Source of the DNA: Bacteroidota bacterium
GTDB lineage: Bacteria > Bacteroidota > Bacteroidia > Flavobacteriales > Flavobacteriaceae
Assembly (NCBI GenBank): GCA_023446155.1
Contig: JAEXIT010000021.1
Coordinates: 1 to 64,000 of the forward strand
Direction: 5' to 3'
DNA: 64,000 nt
How positions within the stretch are numbered: position 1 is the stretch's first letter; every line of letters starts with the position of its first letter. Positions 22,829 through 33,377 of this stretch are shown here, in pieces. The notes beneath the pieces are model-generated. The model made no database searches. It saw only the letters and a list, made by a program, of their open reading frames with translations, and was not told the origin of the DNA. The translations under genes and the position numbers were made by a program.

Positions 22829-25800
22829 TCAATGTAATCCTTTAACAATTTCATCTATTTTACTCCCAAATCTTTGATACGCTTTCATTCCAGAAATTTC
22901 AATAGCTTCTATTGTAGCTCCAGCTTGTTTAGCCGCTTCAATTCTATGATGTCCATCTAAAATATATCGTTTTCCTTTATGAACAAAAATAAATATTGGT
23001 TCTGAAAATTCAGCAATTTTTTCACTCCTTAATATCTTAGCCAACTTAGCCACTTTCTCTGTAGACTGAGCAGCTACTTCGGTACTCTTCAATAAATGTA
23101 AAGCTTCGCCTGAATATTTAACAAATTTCATTGCTCCTGCTCCAGAAATCATCTCGAGTCCTCCACCTCCACCTACTGGCTCTCGACCTAAAAATTTTAC
23201 AGCATAACCATCATTATCTACCTGATAAACATTACGTCCAAAAACGGCTCTTCTTGTTCCATCATAAGCTAATTTATTCCAAAAAAAATCATCAGAATAT
23301 CTTGGTGCTATAGGACTCTTGAAAATAGGCTCCTTAGGCACAAAATTTAAAATCTTATCAATATCATTAAATTTTTTAACTCTTGTTGTACTAATTACAA
23401 CTTCATTCAACGTTCCTCCATTTACAGGCGGGTCGCCAGGACCACCTTCCGTACTCCCCCCATCAGGATCAATTGTTGAAACTGGATTATTCCCCATTCC
23501 TAAATACGGACTATCAAACTCCCCATAAGGGTCAACCGTTAACCAACGTCCCAAACGACCGTCCCAAAGACGTAGTTCAAACGCTTCCATGCCTGTTTCC
23601 GGGTCTTTCTCTTGTCCTTGGAAAGCATAACGATAATTCTCGTCGGTGGTTTGTTTGTTCGGCATCGGCATACCAAACGGATAATAATCCGCTTTACTGG
23701 TTAACGCCAATATTCCCGTTCCGTTGTTTTTAATAACCGCTCTAACGTTCCCTAAATGATCCGTTAGCTCATACAACGCATAACTACCCGACTTCCCGCT
23801 TTTTTTGTAAATCCCGATACGGCCGTTACCGTATATGGTTTGTTCTGCCAATCCGGCTAACGAAGCCATTCCACCGGCAATCGGTGCATCTTGCGTATAT
23901 ACTGCCATCGTATTACCACCGGCATCCCGAACATAGAACGTTCGGTAAATCTTACCGTCGGTCGCATAACTGTCCTTACGTGTCCGTTGTCCTCTTTCGT
24001 TATACTGGAACACCACCTTAGTGGTTGCGGCCACTTCCAGACGTAAATTATCAATAAACGCCTTTTGAGCCAATCCGATAGAAGCACTCAAGTTGTTGTT
24101 CGAGCTAACCACCTCTAAAGTAATATTATTTTCGTTACCGGTTACAAACTCATACATAAAATGTTCATCGAAGTAACGACCGCAATATTCCGCCGGTTGC
24201 GAATTGATCTCCTGCGTATAAAAAATCGTACCCAATGCGGTAGCCGTACCTGGTTTGCGCAAACGAATCGTTAGTTTCGGTTCTACATTTACCGCCGTAC
24301 CATTATAATCGACGATCTTGTCCAGAATCGCATCCAGATTTAAACGGTACTTCATGTTCGGCATCACATTTAACTGGATTCCAACCGATATTTTCCCGGT
24401 AATCTGAAGCGCTCTTCCGCCATACAACTGATTCGTTGCCCCAAATTCCGGACAGGTTGCCAGTACGCTTTCCGGGAAACCTTGCGACAACGGTATTAAC
24501 GGTTGTTCGACACCCGGTCTAAAGGTACTGATCATACCCCACGAACCCCATTCATAATTGGTAAAATCATCCCAATAAGCCGTTTGGTATTCCGTACTCG
24601 TTGGCTCGGCCACACTGATTTTATCCACAAGACCGGCCGCATTATAGTGGTACATGGTTTTATCCTGTTGGTTAATCACCATTTGCCCTAAATCATTGTA
24701 AATATAATTCGGAAAATTAACAAGCTGGTATTGCGAAGTTCCGTTCACATCGGTTTTTACAATACTATAGCCCGTACGCGTCTGATCTTTCAGATCGTTA
24801 TAACGATTTACATTTGTATTGTCTCCGGTATCGGTTACATACCACAACTGGTTTCCTTTGCTAAAATCCGGATATTTATACGCAAAATTATCCATTGCGT
24901 TATTACCCGCGCCATCGGTATATCCGTTACGCTTTAGGGTTTGCAGGTTTCCGTTGGCATCATACGTAATGTTCGACACTTTATAATCGCCGGAAGCATT
25001 TGCGGTAAACGCTGCCGAAGCATTTGCCGTCCCGAAATCGGCCTGTGTTAACCAATTGTTTTTATTGTACTGATATGTATAGGCATTCTGAGTCGCAGAC
25101 GGAACCTGAGTATTCCAACGGGTCGCTTTAATGTTACCGTTAAACTGATCGACCCCTTGTGGCGTCGTCGTAATGGCTTTTGGCGTTCCGGTTCGGGCAT
25201 AATCCCCGGTATGATAGTCGATCGCCATCCCGAAAACATCGGCAGCAAAACCATTTGCCCCGTCGTTCCCCGGATCGTTTGCCGCCATTAGCGACGGATG
25301 GTTGATCGCTTTTAACTGTCCGTTTAAATTATAGACATAATCGATCCCCTGAAGTTTGTCGGCCAGTTCCGTACGAACCAACGCCCCGGATTCGTTGTAT
25401 TTGTATTTCGCCTGACGCGTAAAATTCAAATCGTCGGTCGATAAATACACATCTGTTAATTGTCCGGCTTTGTTATAATCGTATTTATGAATCAACGTTT
25501 CGCCCGATCGGTTTCGCTGATAATAAACTTTTACCAACTGACCGTCGATCGGATTGTATTCATAATCGACCGTTTTAACGCACCCCAACTGATCCAACGA
25601 TTGTATTACCCAGGTTACACGACCGTACGCATCGTAGCTGTACCATGTTTTTGACGTAAACGGATTGGCCGTATACGTATAGGATACGTTTCCGGACAGG
25701 AAGGTTTGTTTAAAAATCTGTTCATTAAGCGAACAAAACTCAATCTGATTTTCCAGATCCGCATCGGGAACATCATATACCGTAAATACCTGCTCGGTTT

Positions 25801-27196
25801 TACCCGTTAGCGGCAAACCATCCGAGTTATCGGCAATGGCGCTTAACTGTGCGAAAGTGATCCCCAGTCCGGTATAAACCCCGCTTTCCACCGGTCGACC
25901 CAAACGATCGTAATTCGTATACGAAAAACTATTTCTGGATTTTTGTTCCGAATTTTGTGAAAAGCGAATTTGTCCGTCCGAACGGTATACAAACTCCGAT
26001 TCCCCCTGTTCGGAATCCTTAACCTTTAACACTTCCCCTAAGGTATTGTATTCGTAGGTCGTTTGCATCGGAATCATCGGCTGAGTCGATTTCAGTAATC
26101 GTCCCGCCTGATCGTATTCGTTAAGTACCAGATCGTAATAATTTACTCTATAGGATATCGAAACCGGATTTACCGGGTTCGCATCGGTATTATTTTTCCC
26201 GTAGTAATTATTGATATCCTCAATCCGGTAAAAACCGGGTGCAAAGTTTAAGGCCGTTCCCGCCGTGATATTCGACGCGATCACTTCTTCCGTGATCAGA
26301 TCGAATACCCGAACGTTATGATTGCTGTTCACAGCCGATATCGCATACGAACCACCACATCCTTTCGGGATATGAATGTCCATATAGCCTTTATCCAATA
26401 ATTTCGAGATTACCAATGTTCCGCCAGTCGCCTGGGTCTCTTCGTTACCGCTTCTCACAGCACCGAGCATATTGCCGTCGCTATCCGAAAAAGTAACCGA
26501 TTCCACCCCGTGTACATCGCGGGTTACCGTTTTCATTACCCTCTTCCCACTAAAATTATTATAAAAAGGATTAGGCGGACCGGTTTCTATCGGCATCGTA
26601 AACGAATAGGCCTGCGCCCATTGTTGTTGTCCGTTAATTGTCACTTTGTTTCCACCCACCACAGCTTTTACCGCTCCCGGATTCAGTTCGCTGTAAACGG
26701 CACGGGTATACGGATAGGACGTCACATCCTGATACGGATCGAGATTGTTCGCCGTACTATAATACCATCCGAGGGAATTCGCCTGATTAGAGATCGTTGG
26801 CGGTGTAGCAATTCCGGCGGGCGAATCGAACAAAGCGGTCGTCATCACACCGCTTCCGGTCATCGTAAAATCACTTTTATACCCCAGATAAGTTCCGATC
26901 GGCGCGCTTAATGTTTGTAACGCCGGTCGGTTAAAATAATCGTATTTGATTTCCGAAGCCCAAACGCGTCCGGTTAGTACATCCCAGTTTTGCTGTTGTA
27001 CTGCTTTTCCTAAAATATTAAAATACGAGACCCCCTTGGAGATGGTTGCTCCGGAAAAATCGTAGTTAATGCTACTCACCCAGTTCCGGTCCTGGCTTAC
27101 CACCGGTACCGGTTCGACCTGCGTTTGCGAAAACATTAGTGCCGGTATAAAAAAGGCAACAGCAAAAATTCTGTTTATAAGGCTTTTAAACTTCAT
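22829..27196 (-). CDS. RHS-repeat polymorphic toxin with N-terminal DUF6443-like region and ParB-like tip
   Basis: A 1455-residue secreted protein. A Sec signal peptide (FAVAFFIPALMFSQ) precedes a DUF6443-like region (about 30-170: QDRNWVSSINYDFSGATISK). Then come YD/RHS repeats (such as YDAYGRVTWVI, YNKAGQLTDVYL) through about residue 900, a carbohydrate-binding-like insert, and the RHS core (about 1130-1247) with DHLGNVRAV, YYPFG, GRWLTVDP and NNPVSTIDPDGG. The variable tip carries DGHHR (about 1414-1418), a ParB-like nuclease signature. The ATG at 27196 is preferred over an upstream TTG; it is one base from the previous stop, so the two genes are co-translated. RHS proteins usually wrap and deliver a toxic C-terminus; the delivery route here is unknown, and no T6SS parts are nearby. 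Confidence 0.85.
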   Translation of the reverse strand: MKFKSLINRIFAVAFFIPALMFSQTQVEPVPVVSQDRNWVSSINYDFSGATISKGVSYFNILGKAVQQQNWDVLTGRVWASEIKYDYFNRPALQTLSAPIGTYLGYKSDFTMTGSGVMTTALFDSPAGIATPPTISNQANSLGWYYSTANNLDPYQDVTSYPYTRAVYSELNPGAVKAVVGGNKVTINGQQQWAQAYSFTMPIETGPPNPFYNNFSGKRVMKTVTRDVHGVESVTFSDSDGNMLGAVRSGNEETQATGGTLVISKLLDKGYMDIHIPKGCGGSYAISAVNSNHNVRVFDLITEEVIASNITAGTALNFAPGFYRIEDINNYYGKNNTDANPVNPVSISYRVNYYDLVLNEYDQAGRLLKSTQPMIPMQTTYEYNTLGEVLKVKDSEQGESEFVYRSDGQIRFSQNSEQKSRNSFSYTNYDRLGRPVESGVYTGLGITFAQLSAIADNSDGLPLTGKTEQVFTVYDVPDADLENQIEFCSLNEQIFKQTFLSGNVSYTYTANPFTSKTWYSYDAYGRVTWVIQSLDQLGCVKTVDYEYNPIDGQLVKVYYQRNRSGETLIHKYDYNKAGQLTDVYLSTDDLNFTRQAKYKYNESGALVRTELADKLQGIDYVYNLNGQLKAINHPSLMAANDPGNDGANGFAADVFGMAIDYHTGDYARTGTPKAITTTPQGVDQFNGNIKATRWNTQVPSATQNAYTYQYNKNNWLTQADFGTANASAAFTANASGDYKVSNITYDANGNLQTLKRNGYTDGAGNNAMDNFAYKYPDFSKGNQLWYVTDTGDNTNVNRYNDLKDQTRTGYSIVKTDVNGTSQYQLVNFPNYIYNDLGQMVINQQDKTMYHYNAAGLVDKISVAEPTSTEYQTAYWDDFTNYEWGSWGMISTFRPGVEQPLIPLSQGFPESVLATCPEFGATNQLYGGRALQITGKISVGIQLNVMPNMKYRLNLDAILDKIVDYNGTAVNVEPKLTIRLRKPGTATALGTIFYTQEINSQPAEYCGRYFDEHFMYEFVTGNENNITLEVVSSNNNLSASIGLAQKAFIDNLRLEVAATTKVVFQYNERGQRTRKDSYATDGKIYRTFYVRDAGGNTMAVYTQDAPIAGGMASLAGLAEQTIYGNGRIGIYKKSGKSGSYALYELTDHLGNVRAVIKNNGTGILALTSKADYYPFGMPMPNKQTTDENYRYAFQGQEKDPETGMEAFELRLWDGRLGRWLTVDPYGEFDSPYLGMGNNPVSTIDPDGGSTEGGPGDPPVNGGTLNEVVISTTRVKKFNDIDKILNFVPKEPIFKSPIAPRYSDDFFWNKLAYDGTRRAVFGRNVYQVDNDGYAVKFLGREPVGGGGGLEMISGAGAMKFVKYSGEALHLLKSTEVAAQSTEKVAKLAKILRSEKIAEFSEPIFIFVHKGKRYILDGHHRIEAAKQAGATIEAIEISGMKAYQRFGSKIDEIVKGLH

Positions 27197-27197
27197 A

Positions 27198-30100
27198 TTA
27201 TTCAACTGCTTTAATGTTTGACTGTCTTACTACATTTCCTTGTTGGTCTAACTGCAAGGCATTTCCTTCTTTTACATAATTGTTATCGATTGTAAAACTT
27301 GCATTTTGTCGGGACAGTTCCCACGATGAAGTCGAACAAGCGCCATAGAATATCTCCGGAAAATACGGCGTTACTTCGCCCGTATCCAGATTCGTAACCC
27401 TATAGGTAATATAGGCTATCTGTCTTGATCCCGACGGGCAATTTTCGTCCGGTATATACGAATAAACCGGACAGAATCGTCCCTGTGTATCGGTTACATT
27501 GATAAAATTAAGGTTCTGAGTATGGAACGTGTCCAGTTGCGCCGGATCGTAATACGCATATTCATATTTATAGTTTCCAGAAGGATTCGGATCTCTAACA
27601 AAAATTTTGTACGAATTAGTATCCGGGCCACAGAACTTACTACATTCTTCCATGGTGATTTCGGCCCATTGTTTCACATTGTATCTATACATACAGGATG
27701 TTTCTCTGTTTTGTAACGGCAGCTCAATTTCTTCACCGGTAATCAAATCCTTTACTTTTACCATATACGACCATCGTTTAGCATAATAGCCCGGATCGGC
27801 CGAACAGTTGTAAACCGGCGCAAACGGAATATTTTGTGTTGCAGTACCGTTTACATAGTTACTAAACGTATTGTTTTGTGCATTGATCAGCCATTTATAC
27901 TGATAGCCATATTGTCCGGAACCACCTTTTGCAACCACTTTGAATGTTCTTTCGTATTCCGATTTACATTGTTCCGAAACGGTCGCTTCCAGGTCTTCAT
28001 AAACATCACCGTCCGGTAAACAGTTTACAATTGTCGGAGCAATTTCAAAATTAACCGGAGTCGCACCTTTATAACTTTGACGGTTCTGACTTACGAGTTT
28101 AAATCCGCCCACAAACGATCCGCTGTTAAGCGTTTCGGCATAGGTTGCAATTACCCTTCCTGCCGGATCATAACGGAACGACGCCCCCAGATTGTTCGCA
28201 TCCAAAATAGTAGCCACTTCATCTGTTTCCGGATCGTACACATAGGTTTTCACCGAAGCTTCAATCGGATGCATACGGAAATCGTCGAAATAGTTATAAC
28301 CGTTAACATTGGTCGTTACGAGTTTAACCAGAACATCCCCGTTTGGCGGCAAATCGAAATAATAGTTTAACTGTTCCCAACATCCGGCTGCTACAATATC
28401 TTTCGGTTTTATGGCCACACCATTTACCTGCAATTGTGCATTGGATGCCGCATCACCTTTTTTATACGCCCATAAGGAAACCTTATATTTCCCCGGTCGG
28501 AATTTCGCGGTATAGTTCGACGCCGTATAATAATCGGTCCCGCCGGTAGTACCGCTAATCTGAAGTATCGTTTGTCCGTTCATATAGCCTTTAAAAGAGG
28601 ATTTTCCGGTGTGCGCGATATCGTAATTTCTGTTTTTCGCACCGAATATTTCCCCTTCAAACCACTGATCGTTCCCCGGATCGACATGTTCTCCACCGGT
28701 ATAATAGATCTCGGTAAAACGGGCATTTCCGGAAATAGAAACCTTCGTGTTCTTATCGACCATTTTCGAAGCCATTGCATTACCGTTGATATCTTTTACC
28801 TCCAATGGTATCGAAGCACGGGTATAACGTGTAATCTCACTGGTTTTCTTCCAGGCCGCATTAGTGGGCAAACCGGTTGACCAGTTAAAGAAATAATTAT
28901 TGGCTGCCAGATTCTGAGTCGTATAGGCTCCTAATACCGGATCGCTGATATTTTCTTTCCAGACAAACGATTTGTGTTTACGCCATATTTTTTCACCGGT
29001 ATTTACCGGACTTACCTCGTTCCCCAGATTATCTCTGTAGGACCAGGTATCGTTCCAACTGGTAATCGCTGCATTTAAAATTTTCCAGTTATTGGTATTA
29101 TCCATTACCGAAGTAACGGTAACCGCATCCTGCGTCAGCATATTTTTATTGGCTGCATTGGTCACTTTCGATCCCATCGCCGAATATTTGGTATAAGCCG
29201 GAATTCGTTCGATTTTCGACTTACGTCCGTCGGCTTTAGTCGAAATCACCGTATTGAAAGTTCCCGTCATCGGATCGGCATCGGCATATTCCTCCACAGA
29301 TTTTCCGAACGCATTGGTGGTTACCACACTTTTCAGGATACTGGAATATTCTTCTTTAGTAGCAATCGACAACAAACGTTCTTTTAGAACCGGATTCTGA
29401 TCGGCAGCATTGGTTCTGAAAATCGATTTCATCGACTGGAAAGATTCCATCACAGATCCTCTGTTGTTGTTTGCAAATTTTAAGGCTTCCCCGCTCAGGT
29501 ATTTCTTTTCCGATTTGGACATCAATTGTCCTTTGTTGTTAAATTCTTCCACCGATCGGAATTGACCAACCAGAGAAGTATTGACATTCAGTTTAATCGA
29601 CTTCGCCTTAATTTTTTTATTGGCATCCGGATTCAGGTATTCACTTCCGGACGCTTTATGATCGGTTACTATGGCTTCAAACATTTTATTTCCGTCGTCG
29701 TCGAACATCTTGATATTCGGATCGAAAATATCGTAAACCGGTCGTAACACGTAGAAACGGTAACGGGTTTCGCCCAATGTATTTCCTTGTGTATTTTCGG
29801 CGACCATAGTCACATATTCGTACATTACCCCTGCCGAAGGTAATTCCGATTGATACGGAATAAACTTCGCACCGTTTACCGGACTAAACGAGGTAATTCC
29901 CGACGATTTATAATTTCCGGTTCCTTTCGCTTTAGACGTTCCCGGCATATTATAATAATAGCTGGTTTTGTACTTGTTGTTGCTTTCATCGTTTAACGTA
30001 ATGGATTTCACACGCAAACCACCTCCTGTTTCATCTTCCGGCACTTTGTTTGCTAACAGGCGGTATGATATTGTCCAGTGATCCGAAGTCGTTAAGCCTG

Positions 30101-33100
30101 GTATATTCGCTTCCGCGCATACCCCTCTAGGCATTGGGTCATATTGATGTCCCGGACCTGCTGATTTACTAAAATATTCTCCGGTTATTCTACTCTTATC
30201 GTTACCGGCAATAGTATATCCTTCTTTTAAAACCCGAATGGTTAAATGATTTTGCGTAACATTTGTCACGGTAGAGATATTCGGGCCATAGACATCGATT
30301 TGTCCTGTATCCGACCAAATACTCCCGATCCAGTCTCTTCCTCTTACTTCCCTACACATCCATAAATCCAAAAAGACTCTCTGGTTATTTTCAAAATACT
30401 TTCTAAAATCCTGAACCATATTCTGTGGTGTCAAACCATTTTCATTCTCTATATCCAGTTGTAAATGGGTTCCCAAATCGGTCGCATAATATTTTAGGTT
30501 GTCAGTCCAGAATCTTCTGGAAAATGCTTCGATATAATAATCGTCCTGTTCGTGTTCGAAAGCAATCGAAGCACCGGTAGGTGTGATCACTTTTGTCATG
30601 GACCAGGCTTCCGGTCTTAGCTTGTTAAAGCCCCACTCGTCTTTGGCTTTTACATTCTTTAATGCGATCGGTTCACCGGAATTATTTTTAATAAATCGGT
30701 TCGCCGGATAAGGCACAAACGGTTGGCCTTCGCCTTTGTATTCACCGTCATATTCAAACTGGTACGGTGGCATATAATCGTAATTATTACGTCCCAGAAT
30801 TTTGATTCGTTTTAACGTTAGTTTTCCGGCATTCGGATTTTTAACCGGGTGCAGAATCGTTCCCGGACTTCCTTTTGACAAGGCCGGATTGTTTGGATCG
30901 TTGTGATTGTTTCGTCCTGCCAGATTATAATTGTAATCGAAATCGACCACCTTAATGGCATTGTTATAATTAAAACCTTCGAAATCTTTTACATCGATGA
31001 CCTTATGTTCCTGGTTGATCAAAATCGTATTGCCGTTTTCGATAAAACCACCGTTCGGATTATAGTTAATAGCGTAGCTGTTTACATAATCGGACAATCC
31101 GATTTCATTTAACCGAAGCGGATTGGTTGCACCGCCGGTAGTAACCGTAGCTTTATCGTTTCGTACCAAAACGATTTTTTTCAGCATCAGTTGTTGCTGT
31201 CGTTTATAGGTAAAGTTTTCATACGGATAAATGGTTCCACCACCGGTTCCTTCGTTACTGGTTCCACCGGATTGTGTAAAAAAGAAATTCAGGTCACTTC
31301 CCACCGAATCATATCGCAAATCTTTTACGAAATAGGCCGTATGCGTTGGCGATACAATTTTATCGAGATAATACAATTGTTTTCTTCCGAACTGGTAGTA
31401 TCCGAAATCTTTATCGCCAATATTTCCTTCGATATTCGCGAAGTAATCTTTCAGTCCTTTATCCGTTGGCGTACGCCATACATAACCGTCCGACCATTTT
31501 CCGTGATCAAGACGTACCCAATAGCCATAATCGCCCGGATCGGCCATATTATTACCGTTTGCATCGTAAAAATCCGGACCGGTAATTGCCGTTAACAACC
31601 AGTGCGTCGCATAAGGCGTATATTGTCTTTTGTCACTTACGTGATCTTCACTGTTATCCTTATACAACGTTCGGTCTACCTGTTCGTAATGGTATACCGG
31701 CAAAGAGAAATGGTATACTTTTCCGTCGGGCGCCGTGATTTTATAACCACCGATACCGTCTTTGATAAATTTATCATTCGTTCTGGCACTATTTGGCACA
31801 CCTTCGGGCGCTAACAAACCTGTCGCGCTTCCGTTACGGATTTGTTCGTTTGTATAGACCTCTACAAAATTCCCCTGTTGTAAACGGGTAGTATTTAACG
31901 CCGCTCTTGTCGATAAAATATTGTTAAGGTTGTTTCCCGAAGCCACCGCATTACTGATCGGTGCCAAAGGTTGCACCGCTCTGTTTTGCGTAAACTGTCC
32001 GTCGAAATAAAAACGGATATCGTTAGTCGTATTGGTTCCGAACGATTTATCGGTTGTATAACCGTTATGTCCGTAGATTCGCATTTTGGTTTGCGGATTA
32101 TCGACCGATAACGGATCGGTACCATTATAACCCAATCCGAAAAGCGTACTGTTTTGTAATACTTTCGGCTTAACGATTCCCGATATTCCGGACGCATTTA
32201 CATCGTAGGCATCATACCCGGCAAATGTAAAATTCAGTTTTTCTCTTTCGGCATCATAATCCCCGACAAATTGCGCTTCGCTCACCGGCAAGGATTGATC
32301 ATATGCATCGGTATAACGGTAACGGTTTTGGTAATCGTTAAATACATTATCGCCACCCGCATCGTTTTCGACTACATCATTGGCATTAGAAAGATTGTTT
32401 GCATATAAAATACCGAAACCTTTCTTTTTAAATCCTTTTTCTAAGGTATACGTGATTTTACGTTTTCCGAAACCAAACGAAAGAAACTTAATGTGGATCG
32501 GAATGTACCATCCTTTCGACTGCACATCCCAGTCGCCCATAGAGAAGCTGCTCATCGACAACGCTCCGCCACCGGCAACACCTTTACTGCTCAATCCGTT
32601 ACTTTCGTGATTTCCATAGCCCAATGAAGCCGAAACACCATTTCCGGTAAGGCTTGCTCCCATACCAACACTTAATCCGCTGGCCGTTTGCGCGCCTACA
32701 CCTACACTCACATCTTTTTTTCCGCTGTTTAGATTCCCGGAAACCGACACTCCACCACCATAGGCATTTCCGCCTCCGTCTTTTGCACCAAAACTAGCCC
32801 CTAGGCTGTAATTCCCATCGGTGTCAATTCTGGCACTGGCTCCGGCATTAGGCGTAAAACCGACACTGGCAAATACGGAACCCGACAGACTCTTATTAGA
32901 TCCCCACGACATTCCAACGCCTACTTCGACCGCTTTAGACACACCAACACCTACGTCGATATTATATTGTTCTTCCGCCTGAAAATACTTGATGTAATCG
33001 ATTGAGTTACCACCGTTCCAGTCGTCGGGAGTAGCATTCATACTTCGGTTAATTGCACCAGTATTAAGGTTCCATCCCAATCCAGTCCAGGACGATTCCA

Positions 33101-33356
33101 GATCCAGCGGAACACCACCGTGGTAGGACATCGTAACGGGAAAACCGCCTACATCCATAACGGGTAATACATACGACATATCCCCTGTTGCGAGGTTAAC
33201 CATGTCGGTTGCCGTTACCGGTTCGAAACCAACAGCTTCAGGAGCATTCGGTCCGTTATTCGATGCAAAAAGTGCATTTCCCGGTAAAAGCGTAGGAAAA
33301 AAAATCGTCAGAAAAAAAATGGCGATCAGTCTGTGAGACTTTCTGGTTTTATTCAT
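27198..33356 (-). CDS. Very large secreted RHS-partner protein
   Basis: A 2052-residue protein with a signal peptide (LIAIFFLTIFFPTLLPGNALF). It opens with a region found in front of Bacteroidetes RHS proteins (FEPVTATDMVNLATGDMSYV, then GLGWNLNTGAINRS). A Gly/Ser-rich stretch follows (about 140-270) with alternating residues like a beta-barrel or fibre, then long beta-rich YD-like segments. A jelly-roll-like domain sits near 1560-1690 (GKSSFKGY, PGKYKVSLWAYKKG), and a YD repeat (FRYDPAGRVIATYAE) near 1730. It ends without a recognisable T9SS C-terminal domain. Placement one base before the RHS gene suggests that the two work together, perhaps as an export or shell partner; this is inference. 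Confidence 0.65.
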   Translation of the reverse strand: MNKTRKSHRLIAIFFLTIFFPTLLPGNALFASNNGPNAPEAVGFEPVTATDMVNLATGDMSYVLPVMDVGGFPVTMSYHGGVPLDLESSWTGLGWNLNTGAINRSMNATPDDWNGGNSIDYIKYFQAEEQYNIDVGVGVSKAVEVGVGMSWGSNKSLSGSVFASVGFTPNAGASARIDTDGNYSLGASFGAKDGGGNAYGGGVSVSGNLNSGKKDVSVGVGAQTASGLSVGMGASLTGNGVSASLGYGNHESNGLSSKGVAGGGALSMSSFSMGDWDVQSKGWYIPIHIKFLSFGFGKRKITYTLEKGFKKKGFGILYANNLSNANDVVENDAGGDNVFNDYQNRYRYTDAYDQSLPVSEAQFVGDYDAEREKLNFTFAGYDAYDVNASGISGIVKPKVLQNSTLFGLGYNGTDPLSVDNPQTKMRIYGHNGYTTDKSFGTNTTNDIRFYFDGQFTQNRAVQPLAPISNAVASGNNLNNILSTRAALNTTRLQQGNFVEVYTNEQIRNGSATGLLAPEGVPNSARTNDKFIKDGIGGYKITAPDGKVYHFSLPVYHYEQVDRTLYKDNSEDHVSDKRQYTPYATHWLLTAITGPDFYDANGNNMADPGDYGYWVRLDHGKWSDGYVWRTPTDKGLKDYFANIEGNIGDKDFGYYQFGRKQLYYLDKIVSPTHTAYFVKDLRYDSVGSDLNFFFTQSGGTSNEGTGGGTIYPYENFTYKRQQQLMLKKIVLVRNDKATVTTGGATNPLRLNEIGLSDYVNSYAINYNPNGGFIENGNTILINQEHKVIDVKDFEGFNYNNAIKVVDFDYNYNLAGRNNHNDPNNPALSKGSPGTILHPVKNPNAGKLTLKRIKILGRNNYDYMPPYQFEYDGEYKGEGQPFVPYPANRFIKNNSGEPIALKNVKAKDEWGFNKLRPEAWSMTKVITPTGASIAFEHEQDDYYIEAFSRRFWTDNLKYYATDLGTHLQLDIENENGLTPQNMVQDFRKYFENNQRVFLDLWMCREVRGRDWIGSIWSDTGQIDVYGPNISTVTNVTQNHLTIRVLKEGYTIAGNDKSRITGEYFSKSAGPGHQYDPMPRGVCAEANIPGLTTSDHWTISYRLLANKVPEDETGGGLRVKSITLNDESNNKYKTSYYYNMPGTSKAKGTGNYKSSGITSFSPVNGAKFIPYQSELPSAGVMYEYVTMVAENTQGNTLGETRYRFYVLRPVYDIFDPNIKMFDDDGNKMFEAIVTDHKASGSEYLNPDANKKIKAKSIKLNVNTSLVGQFRSVEEFNNKGQLMSKSEKKYLSGEALKFANNNRGSVMESFQSMKSIFRTNAADQNPVLKERLLSIATKEEYSSILKSVVTTNAFGKSVEEYADADPMTGTFNTVISTKADGRKSKIERIPAYTKYSAMGSKVTNAANKNMLTQDAVTVTSVMDNTNNWKILNAAITSWNDTWSYRDNLGNEVSPVNTGEKIWRKHKSFVWKENISDPVLGAYTTQNLAANNYFFNWSTGLPTNAAWKKTSEITRYTRASIPLEVKDINGNAMASKMVDKNTKVSISGNARFTEIYYTGGEHVDPGNDQWFEGEIFGAKNRNYDIAHTGKSSFKGYMNGQTILQISGTTGGTDYYTASNYTAKFRPGKYKVSLWAYKKGDAASNAQLQVNGVAIKPKDIVAAGCWEQLNYYFDLPPNGDVLVKLVTTNVNGYNYFDDFRMHPIEASVKTYVYDPETDEVATILDANNLGASFRYDPAGRVIATYAETLNSGSFVGGFKLVSQNRQSYKGATPVNFEIAPTIVNCLPDGDVYEDLEATVSEQCKSEYERTFKVVAKGGSGQYGYQYKWLINAQNNTFSNYVNGTATQNIPFAPVYNCSADPGYYAKRWSYMVKVKDLITGEEIELPLQNRETSCMYRYNVKQWAEITMEECSKFCGPDTNSYKIFVRDPNPSGNYKYEYAYYDPAQLDTFHTQNLNFINVTDTQGRFCPVYSYIPDENCPSGSRQIAYITYRVTNLDTGEVTPYFPEIFYGACSTSSWELSRQNASFTIDNNYVKEGNALQLDQQGNVVRQSNIKAVE

Positions 33357-33377
33357 AATGGTTTTATAAACTAGAGT

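Noticed and set aside
26510..26911. Plus-strand frame of 133 codons inside the RHS gene
   Set aside because: Antisense to the intact RHS frame, with Arg/Ile-rich low-information sequence.
22829..33356. T6SS-delivered RHS effector
   Set aside because: No VgrG, PAAR, Hcp or adaptor genes in the window, and both large proteins have Sec signal peptides.
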